Below are positions 1 to 5,007 of a stretch of DNA of 5,007 bases, piece by piece. The position numbers and the translations under genes are program-made. Source of the DNA: Chitinophaga pinensis (lineage in GTDB: Bacteria; Bacteroidota; Bacteroidia; M30B66); assembly GCA_943330985.1 (NCBI GenBank), contig CALQJV010000118.1:1-5007 (forward strand). Reading direction: 5' to 3'. The first letter of the stretch is position 1. Every line of letters begins with the position of its first letter. The notes beneath the pieces are model-generated. The model did not search any database and was not told the origin of the DNA. It was given only the letters and a program-made list of their open reading frames with translations.

Positions 1-641
1 ACATTATTTTGGCTGATGAAATTAATCGTACGCCTCCTAAAACGCAAGCTGCTTTGCTTGAAGCTATGCAGGAAAAAGCAATCACTGCAGCCGGTAAACG
101 TTACGAATTAAGTCAGCCATTCTTTGTTCTTGCTACACAAAATCCAATCGAACAAGAAGGGACTTATCCTCTGCCTGAAGCTCAGCTCGATCGTTTTATG
201 TTCAATATTTGGGTCGATTATCCCAAATACGAAGACGAATTATTGGTTGTAAAAAGTACGACTTCCGATACTAAAATTGATCTAAAGCCAATACTTTCTG
301 CGGAAGAAATTCTCTTTTATCAAGATTTGGTTCGTCGCATTCCTGTTACTGATAAAGTATTGGAATACGCTGTGAAATTAGCGGTTAAAACTCGCCCAAA
401 CTCAGAACATGCTCCTGATATTGTAAAGAAATATTTGGCTTGGGGTGCTGGCCCACGTGCTTCGCAGTTTTTGGTGTTGGGTGCGAAATGTCATGCTGCT
501 ATTCGTGGAAGATATTCGCCCGATATTGAAGATGTAAATGCTGTTGCAACGGCTATTCTTCGTCACCGTATTATACGAAATTACAAAGCTGAAGCAGAAG
601 GTCTTTCAGTTGAAACTATAATCAAACAATTGCTAGATTAA
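1..641 (+). CDS. MoxR-family AAA+ ATPase, 5'-truncated by window edge
   Basis: This is the C-terminal part of a MoxR (AAA_3) ATPase. The family uses ATP hydrolysis to remodel or help mature partner proteins, probably in the cytoplasm. The reading frame is open from base 3 and gives 212 residues before the TAA at 639-641. It begins inside the Walker B strand (IILADE), so no true start is present, and the TTG at 9 is internal. Visible motifs are Walker B followed by INRTPPKTQAALLEAMQE, sensor 1 LATQNP (129-146), the arginine-finger region LPEAQLDRF (Arg at 192-194), and sensor 2 GAGPRASQFL (Arg at 456-458). The C-terminal lid follows. Family members are usually about 320-330 residues, so roughly 110 residues with Walker A lie upstream. 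MoxR genes are often followed by a DUF58 gene, but here a terminator follows at once, making this the last gene of its unit. The family call is firm; the specific substrate is unknown. Confidence 0.95.
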   Translation, partial: IILADEINRTPPKTQAALLEAMQEKAITAAGKRYELSQPFFVLATQNPIEQEGTYPLPEAQLDRFMFNIWVDYPKYEDELLVVKSTTSDTKIDLKPILSAEEILFYQDLVRRIPVTDKVLEYAVKLAVKTRPNSEHAPDIVKKYLAWGAGPRASQFLVLGAKCHAAIRGRYSPDIEDVNAVATAILRHRIIRNYKAEAEGLSVETIIKQLLD

Positions 642-659
642 CTTCCAATTATTCTAAAT

Positions 660-688
660 AAAAAACCGGGCTTTTGACCCGGTTTTTT
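660..688. terminator. Bidirectional intrinsic terminator between convergent genes
   Basis: A perfect inverted repeat has an 11-base arm AAAAAACCGGG (660-670), a 7-base loop (671-677) and the complementary arm CCCGGTTTTTT (678-688). Each arm has a G+C core of five pairs next to an A/T run, so RNA from either strand forms a hairpin followed by a U-tract. It lies 18 bases after the moxR stop and 16 bases beyond the gap stop. It therefore most likely ends both the rightward moxR and the leftward gap transcripts. Confidence 0.92.
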
Positions 689-704
689 TATGCTTTCTTA
701 TTTC

Positions 705-2171
705 TCAATAATACGTCAGGCGGATTACATCTGCCAAATGTTTCGCATAGCGAATCACTTGACGCGTATACCCATATTCGTTATCATACCAAACGTATAG
801 TATAACATTGCGTTTGTCGTTTGCAACAATCGTTGCTGGACTATCTACAATAGAAGCGCATGGGTTTCCAATGAGGTCACTGGAAACAAGCTCATTCGAA
901 ATTGAATACTGAATCTGTTCAACGAGTTCGCCTTTTAATGCAGCATTTCGAAGTACGCTGTTCACATCTTCCTTGCTCGTATTGGTTTCGACAGTTAATT
1001 TTAAAATAGCAAGCGAAACATTTGGAGTTGGAACACGAACCGAATTAGATGTTAATTTACCCGCCAATTCAGGAATAACTTTCGTTACGGCACTTCCTGC
1101 TCCAGTTTCAGTAATGACCATATTCAAAGCAGCTGAGCGACCACGACGGTATTTCTTGTGGTAGTTGTCCAACAAATTTTGGTCATTGGTGTAGGAGTGG
1201 ATTGTCTCAATATGACCACTCGAAATGCCAAGGTTTTTCTGAATCACTTTCAATACCGGCACAATAGCATTGGTCGTACAAGAGGCAGCAGAGAATATTG
1301 TTTCGGTTTTATGATCGAAAGCCGATTGATTAATACCATAAACAACATTCGGAATGTCGCCTTTTCCGGGTGCAGTTAAGAGCACTTTTTCAATGCCTTT
1401 CGATTTCAAATGTTCTGATAATCCTTCTCTTTCGCGAGAAGCTCCTGTGTTATCGATTAAAATGGCATCTGAGATTCCATAAGCAGTATAATCAATCGTA
1501 GCAGGATTACTTGCTGCAATCATTTTCACTGTATGGCCATTAATGATGAGTGCTTTATTTTCGAAATCTTCGATAATCGTTCCAGGGAAAGGACCATGAA
1601 CAGAATCGGTTCTCAAAAGTGCCGCACGTTTACTAATATCTTCATCCGAATTGCTTCGTGTAACGATAGCACGCAGACGAAGCTGTTCGCCTTTTCCGGC
1701 TTGAATAATCAACTCACGAGCAGCAATTCGACCAATTCGACCAAATCCATAAAGCACGATGTCTTTAGGCTTTAAAACGCGTTTGTCGGTACCAAGAAAT
1801 GCGGTTAATTTATCTGCAATAAACTCTGTAACCGATTCGTAAGCCGCCTTTTCATTAATCCATTCGGTTGCAAGTCTTCCGATATCAATACGAGCCGGAG
1901 CAATTTCAGTTTGGATAATTTCTTTAGCAAGAAGCAATGTATCTTGAATCGTGATTGGCTTACCAACCATGTTCAAGGCATAATTATGTAATTGCAATAT
2001 TTCACTTGCGCTTCTGTCAACAAGTTGATTTCTAAAAATAACCAACTCAATACTCTTATCGAACCATAACTCACCAAGGATATGAATAAGCTCAATCGCT
2101 GCTTTTTCATCCCTAATCCATTCGTTTAGCTCTGTTTCGTAGGCCGAAGTACCTTCATTGCTGTTTGACAT
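705..2171 (-). CDS. gap: Long-form glyceraldehyde-3-phosphate dehydrogenase
   Basis: This phosphorylating GAPDH interconverts glyceraldehyde-3-phosphate and 1,3-bisphosphoglycerate in cytoplasmic central carbon metabolism. The 488-residue protein starts with about 130 residues not found in the usual 330-residue enzyme; they look mostly helical and match no function I recognise. The classic enzyme follows: Rossmann motif GFGRIGR (142-148), DSVHG (189-193), catalytic Cys298 in ASCTTN, catalytic His325 in HSYTNDQ, phosphate-binding TGAG (356-359) and Arg379 in RVPTPNVS, and WYDNEYGY (461-468). Long forms of this kind are known in Bacteroidota and some Proteobacteria. The Asp that normally selects NAD at the end of the second beta strand is absent (Thr171-Arg172 there). 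The loop Pro (P188 in Bacillus numbering) is Tyr337. Both changes suggest NADP(H) use, which is inference. The ATG start is chosen because no in-frame alternative keeps the N-terminal region; its leader is A/T-rich with no Shine-Dalgarno. It is probably monocistronic, with terminators on both sides. Confidence 0.95.
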   Translation of the reverse strand: MSNSNEGTSAYETELNEWIRDEKAAIELIHILGELWFDKSIELVIFRNQLVDRSASEILQLHNYALNMVGKPITIQDTLLLAKEIIQTEIAPARIDIGRLATEWINEKAAYESVTEFIADKLTAFLGTDKRVLKPKDIVLYGFGRIGRIAARELIIQAGKGEQLRLRAIVTRSNSDEDISKRAALLRTDSVHGPFPGTIIEDFENKALIINGHTVKMIAASNPATIDYTAYGISDAILIDNTGASREREGLSEHLKSKGIEKVLLTAPGKGDIPNVVYGINQSAFDHKTETIFSAASCTTNAIVPVLKVIQKNLGISSGHIETIHSYTNDQNLLDNYHKKYRRGRSAALNMVITETGAGSAVTKVIPELAGKLTSNSVRVPTPNVSLAILKLTVETNTSKEDVNSVLRNAALKGELVEQIQYSISNELVSSDLIGNPCASIVDSPATIVANDKRNVILYVWYDNEYGYTRQVIRYAKHLADVIRLTYY

Positions 2172-2265
2172 ATGCGTTTTATTAATGAGATTTTTGCGTC
2201 GCGAAATTAGAAATTTATCGTGCTTAATTCACAAGATTTTTCTATTTAAAATGATTTGATTAAAT

Positions 2266-2295
2266 AAAAAAAAGCCCGAATTGGATTTCGGGCTT
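2266..2295 (-). terminator. Intrinsic terminator of the htrA transcript
   Basis: A perfect 9-bp stem pairs AAGCCCGAA (2272-2280) with TTCGGGCTT (2287-2295) across a 6-base loop. Read on the minus strand, the hairpin is followed by an unbroken run of U residues (the A run 2266-2273 on the plus strand). It lies 20 bases past the htrA stop. The plus-strand flank (CGCTGG) has no T run, so this terminator works in one direction only. It separates htrA from the downstream co-oriented gap gene. Confidence 0.92.
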
Positions 2296-2314
2296 CGCTG
2301 GATATTTCGTCTAT

Positions 2315-3757
2315 TTAAATGCCTATTCCATAATAGGCTCTCGCTCCATTTGGGTATATTCCCTCTATTAACAAACCTTTTCGGTCAGATTTCAATGCTT
2401 CTGTTAAATCTTCTAATGAATTCACCACCTTATCGCCAACATTGGTAATGATGAAACCATCTTTAATTCCAATGTTTCTTAATCTCCCCTCTTTTATATT
2501 CTTCACACGAAGTCCATGCTGAATATTCAATGCATTTTTTTCGTTTGCATTGACAGGTGAAAATTCAGCACCTAATTCCTCCCTCACCGATTCTGAATAT
2601 TTTATAAGTCGGGTATCGCCGTTTTTATTTTTTAATATAATCGATAGTTCTTTTATACTACCTGATCGATTGATGGTTAATTGAACTTTATCTCCTGGTC
2701 GAAAACGCCCAACCTGTTCTTGTAATTCTGGAACATTATTTACAACAACATCTTGAATTTTAAGAATTACATCCCCCTCTTTTACGCCCGATTCTTCAGC
2801 AGCTCCGCCTACATTCAATCCAGATACATATACTCCATTTAATTCGCTTATGGCTTTTTTCTTTCCTAAATCGGCATTTAAATCTTCCAAAACCACCCCG
2901 ATAAATGCTCGTTGAACTTCACCAAATTCGAGTAAGTCAGCAACTACTTTTCGAACTATGTTAACCGGAACGGCAAATGAATATCCTGAATAAGATCCGG
3001 TGTTTGATGCGATGGCTGAATTAATTCCGATAAGTTCTCCGTTTGCATTTACCAAGGCACCACCACTGTTTCCGGGATTCACTGCAGCATCAGTTTGGAT
3101 AAACGATTCGATTGCAAATTTCTCATTTAAAATATTGATGTTCCGACCTTTTGCACTGATTATTCCGGCGGTTACTGTTGATGTTAAACTAAATGGATTG
3201 CCAACGGCTAAAGCCCATTCGCCCACTTTCACTTGATCGGAATTTCCATAATAAATAAAAGGGAGATTTTTAGCATCCACTTTCAATAACGCTAAATCGG
3301 TACTTGGGTCGCGACCAATCACCTGGGCTTCATATTCGCGTTTGTCGTTTAATACAATTTCTACTTTATCGGCATTCTGAATAACGTGATTGTTTGTAAC
3401 GATATAGCCGTCTTCCGAAATAATAACTCCAGAGCCCGATGCCATGGCTTTTTGTGGTGGAGCATTTCTATAAGGGTTGCCAAAGAAAAAATCGTAAAAG
3501 GGGTCAATGTTTGCGTCACGTCCATTATTGGTGACTGTTTTAACATGGACTACTCCGTGTACCGATTGAGATGCGGCTTGAGTGAGATCCGGGGCATTCG
3601 ATAATTTGGCCCCATTGTTTGATGTAAATTGAACGGGAATTCGTTCAGATGTTAAGCGATCGAAACCGCTTGGTGTTGGTTGGAAAAAGTGACTGAAGCT
3701 AAGTGCAGCCAGTCCTCCCATACACGCAATTCCTAAGGTAGAAAGAAGCTTTTTCAT
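2315..3757 (-). CDS. htrA: DegP/HtrA-family periplasmic serine protease (Do-like)
   Basis: This envelope quality-control protease degrades or holds misfolded periplasmic proteins. The 480-residue product begins with a signal segment (MKKLLSTLGI, then a hydrophobic stretch to about residue 24), which sends it across the inner membrane. A trypsin-like domain follows with a complete catalytic triad: His124 (TNNHVI), Asp154 (STDLALLKV) and Ser231 (NPGNSGGAL). Residues 76-105 form an LA-type loop rich in Asn, Phe and Pro. PDZ1 covers about 284-378, with the carboxylate-binding strand near AFIGV. A shorter second PDZ covers about 405-475, ending GIYPNGARAYYGIGI. Length and layout fit the DegP/DegQ family, and nothing is truncated. 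The ATG at 3757 is supported by the signal peptide directly behind it; there is no Shine-Dalgarno. It diverges from the gene at 3965 and ends at its own terminator. DegP versus DegQ cannot be told from sequence alone. Confidence 0.96.
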   Translation of the reverse strand: MKKLLSTLGIACMGGLAALSFSHFFQPTPSGFDRLTSERIPVQFTSNNGAKLSNAPDLTQAASQSVHGVVHVKTVTNNGRDANIDPFYDFFFGNPYRNAPPQKAMASGSGVIISEDGYIVTNNHVIQNADKVEIVLNDKREYEAQVIGRDPSTDLALLKVDAKNLPFIYYGNSDQVKVGEWALAVGNPFSLTSTVTAGIISAKGRNINILNEKFAIESFIQTDAAVNPGNSGGALVNANGELIGINSAIASNTGSYSGYSFAVPVNIVRKVVADLLEFGEVQRAFIGVVLEDLNADLGKKKAISELNGVYVSGLNVGGAAEESGVKEGDVILKIQDVVVNNVPELQEQVGRFRPGDKVQLTINRSGSIKELSIILKNKNGDTRLIKYSESVREELGAEFSPVNANEKNALNIQHGLRVKNIKEGRLRNIGIKDGFIITNVGDKVVNSLEDLTEALKSDRKGLLIEGIYPNGARAYYGIGI

Positions 3758-3828
3758 AATGTATTATTGATTTTTAATTTGTTTTTCTGCTCTCAAAAAT
3801 TATGCCTTTTTGGAATTTTAAAACCATG

Positions 3829-3842
3829 AACATCATGATGTT
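3829..3842. promoter_or_regulatory. 14-bp perfect palindrome, possible operator
   Basis: AACATCATGATGTT reads identically on both strands. With one G-T mismatch the symmetry extends to 3826-3845. It sits 72-85 bases upstream of the htrA start and about 44 bases before the rightward -7 element, inside the 207-bp divergent intergenic region. Such symmetry with no T run after it suits a dimeric regulator site better than a terminator. No regulator is recognised, and a chance palindrome in A/T-rich DNA cannot be excluded. Confidence 0.35.
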
Positions 3843-3885
3843 TATCTTTCTACGAAAACTTGTTTTTTGAGCAGCATATTTCAAT

Positions 3886-3893
3886 TAGTTTTG
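3886..3893 (+). promoter_or_regulatory. Bacteroidota-type -7 promoter element (TAnnTTTG)
   Basis: TAGTTTTG is an exact match to the -7 consensus TAnnTTTG used by the primary sigma factor of Bacteroidota. Possible -33 partners are TTTG at 3866-3869 (16 bases upstream) or CTTG at 3859-3862 (23 bases upstream); neither spacing is ideal. Transcription would begin near 3898-3900 and leave a leader of about 65 bases before the ATG at 3965. This would drive the anchored hypothetical gene together with dapF. Confidence 0.5.
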
Positions 3894-3964
3894 TGACGAA
3901 TTAACGCGAAAATAATAGCAGTGTTGCTGATGATGATTTATTTAACATTTTTTTTATTTAAACC

Positions 3965-4651
3965 ATGAGCAACAACCCAGGAGGAAAAACAATTTCTTTC
4001 ATCAGTGGAATCCTAATTGGTGTAATAGTCTGCCTTGCTTTGTTTTTTTTATTGATGATTGGCTTCAATCCAATCAGTTTTTTTTCCGATGCAGACTCAA
4101 GTCAGTCGCGAGATACGATTGTTGATTTAAGATATAATACATCCGAATCAATTCAGAAACATACGAAAAATGAAGCAGAATACTCTCCTGCCGAAATAAC
4201 TGAAAGTAATATTGATTCATTACCACTCGCTAATCGATTGGATTCTATTCCTATTTCAGAAAATGCAATTGCTGATATAAATTCTGAAGATATTATTGTA
4301 AAACGTGACGAGCTAATTGAAACACGTGTTTTGAAACTATCTGTTATAAATCGAAATTCAGTGAAAGGAAAGACTGATTCTTTGATAAGTGTTTTTCAAG
4401 GTTCAGGCAGCCAATCAATCGAATATAGAATCGAATTCTGGAGATCTCCAATAAATTATCGAGGCTTTAAGTTTGTCCGAAATGCAATTGTGACATTTGG
4501 ACTTGACCCGAATGAATCGAGTAAATTATTTCTAGTAGAGGATAAGTTTTACCTCAAACATGGAGTCACTTTATACCGTCTATTTACTACCGAAAAATTT
4601 GAACCTTTTTCCAAGGTAATTGATGAAAATCTTATTAAACAGCTTCGTTAA
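3965..4651 (+). CDS. Single-pass membrane-anchored protein of unknown function upstream of dapF
   Basis: I do not recognise this 228-residue protein, and no function is assigned. A short polar N-terminus (MSNNPGGKT) leads into one strong transmembrane segment at about residues 11-34. Next is a low-complexity linker rich in Ser, Asp, Asn and Glu (about 41-118). Last is a compact domain (about 120-225) with alternating hydrophobic and charged stretches, including EYRIEFWRSPINYRGFKF (153-170) and LFLVEDKFYLKHGVTLYRLF (188-207). The layout suggests an inner-membrane anchor with the C-terminal domain in the periplasm, though topology is inferred; the single TM is too far from a clear cleavage site to call a signal peptide. 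The ATG has no Shine-Dalgarno but lies behind an A-rich leader, usual in this phylum. Its TAA overlaps the dapF ATG by one base, so the two are very probably co-transcribed and translationally coupled. Confidence 0.85.
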   Translation: MSNNPGGKTISFISGILIGVIVCLALFFLLMIGFNPISFFSDADSSQSRDTIVDLRYNTSESIQKHTKNEAEYSPAEITESNIDSLPLANRLDSIPISENAIADINSEDIIVKRDELIETRVLKLSVINRNSVKGKTDSLISVFQGSGSQSIEYRIEFWRSPINYRGFKFVRNAIVTFGLDPNESSKLFLVEDKFYLKHGVTLYRLFTTEKFEPFSKVIDENLIKQLR

Positions 4652-5007
4652 TGTTAATTAAATTCCAAAAATTCCAAGCTACGGGAAACGATTTTATATT
4701 AATTGATGATCGTGACCGAAAATTTGATGTTCAAAATAGCAGTCTTATTCAAACAATTTGTCATCGGAAGTTTGGCGTTGGAGCCGACGGACTTATTTTA
4801 TTCAGATCTGAACCAGGTGTTGATTTTAGGATGATTTATTTTAATTCGGACGGATATGAAGGTTCGATGTGCGGAAATGGTGGTCGCTGTGCCGCTGCAT
4901 TTGCCGCTCAGTTTTATCTCGGAAAACAGCAATTCAACTTTAATGCTTTTGATGGTTTGCATTCTGCCGATTTATTAGCATCGAAAGAAAAAGGATATAT
5001 CGTTCGC
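4651..5007 (+). CDS. dapF: Diaminopimelate epimerase, 3' end beyond window
   Basis: DapF interconverts LL- and meso-diaminopimelate in the cytoplasm, providing the direct precursor of lysine and the cross-linking residue of peptidoglycan. It is a cofactor-independent two-cysteine racemase. The first 119 residues are present, of roughly 260-280 in the family. Motifs are FQATGNDF (8-15, substrate-binding Asn13), FGVGADGL (41-48), YFNSDGYEGS (63-72) and MCGNGGRC (73-80). Cys74 corresponds to the first catalytic cysteine (Cys73 of the Haemophilus enzyme). The partner cysteine lies beyond the window. The ATG at 4651 is the natural start because the conserved strand LIKFQK follows directly. It shares its A with the TAA stop of the preceding gene, indicating translational coupling. 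The reading frame stays open to the last base. Confidence 0.96.
   Translation, partial: MLIKFQKFQATGNDFILIDDRDRKFDVQNSSLIQTICHRKFGVGADGLILFRSEPGVDFRMIYFNSDGYEGSMCGNGGRCAAAFAAQFYLGKQQFNFNAFDGLHSADLLASKEKGYIVR

Larger units (their letters stand above)
3758..3964. other. Divergent intergenic region between htrA and the anchored hypothetical
   Basis: This 207-bp A/T-rich stretch separates two divergently transcribed genes, so it must hold promoters for both. It contains the 14-bp palindrome and the rightward TAnnTTTG element listed separately, plus an eight-T run at 3948-3955 just before the rightward start. For htrA only a near-match is visible: TAATTTTTG on the minus strand at 3802-3794, one base too long for the consensus. 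No small ORF or RNA gene is evident. Confidence 0.6.

Noticed and set aside
973..1379. Plus-strand open frames (973-1164 and 1158-1379) inside the GAPDH gene
   Set aside because: They lie antisense to a gene with complete catalytic motifs, show no domain or plausible translation signal, and are shadows of its codon pattern.
1724..1741. Tandem 9-bp repeat CAATTCGAC x2
   Set aside because: It encodes the repeated Arg-Ile in the conserved GRIGRIA motif of GAPDH, so protein constraint explains it.
1533..1775. Plus-strand open frame of 80 codons inside the GAPDH gene
   Set aside because: It is antisense to the Rossmann region, with low-quality composition and no supporting signal.
2202..2235. 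Possible gap promoter on the minus strand: TAATTTCG with CTTG 22 bases upstream
   Set aside because: It differs from TAnnTTTG at one key base and the -33 match is partial; in A/T-rich DNA such matches arise by chance.
3000..3604. Open frames on both strands (3000-3236, 3386-3604, and 3361-3546 minus) within the HtrA gene
   Set aside because: All overlap the protease domain containing the intact catalytic triad and have no independent support.
3722..3757. Possible lipobox (GIAC, Cys12) in the HtrA signal segment
   Set aside because: It lacks the Leu at -3 and sits too early, before the hydrophobic core is complete. An ordinary signal peptide or anchor is more likely.
3794..3802. Possible htrA -7 element TAATTTTTG on the minus strand
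   Set aside because: It has one base too many between TA and TTTG, and no -33 TTTG is visible at a suitable distance.

Overview
The window is AT-rich chromosomal DNA, most likely from a member of the Bacteroidota (Bacteroidales/Marinilabiliales-like). Several things point there. The GAPDH is of a long form (488 residues). The HtrA protease has a C-terminus typical of the phylum. There are no Shine-Dalgarno sequences before any of the starts, only A/T-rich leaders. One intergenic region carries an exact match to the Bacteroidota -7 promoter element TAnnTTTG. I see no transposase, phage, tRNA, rRNA or CRISPR signal, so this looks like an ordinary core-genome neighbourhood.

Layout: (1) At 1-641 (+) is the 3' two thirds of a MoxR-family AAA+ ATPase gene, cut by the window edge. 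(2) A strong symmetric hairpin at 660-688 sits between two convergent genes and can end transcription from both sides. (3) At 705-2171 (-) is a long-form glyceraldehyde-3-phosphate dehydrogenase with a roughly 130-residue extra N-terminal region. Its cofactor and substrate loop residues suggest use of NADP(H) rather than NAD. (4) At 2266-2295 is a terminator for the upstream minus-strand gene. (5) At 2315-3757 (-) is a complete DegP/HtrA-type periplasmic serine protease with two PDZ domains. (6) The divergent intergenic region 3758-3964 holds a perfect 14-bp palindrome and a TAnnTTTG promoter facing right. (7) At 3965-4651 (+) is an unrecognised single-pass membrane-anchored protein. (8) From 4651 to the window end (+) is the start of dapF (diaminopimelate epimerase), whose ATG overlaps the stop of the preceding gene by one base.

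The genes fall into four transcription units: moxR (end of its unit), gap alone, htrA alone, and the anchored hypothetical plus dapF. A loose envelope theme links several of them: HtrA cleans up misfolded envelope proteins, DapF supplies meso-diaminopimelate for peptidoglycan and lysine, and the hypothetical appears to be anchored facing the periplasm. No convincing new multi-gene system is visible. The items most worth following up are the probable cofactor switch of the long GAPDH and the conserved-looking domain in the protein coupled to dapF.
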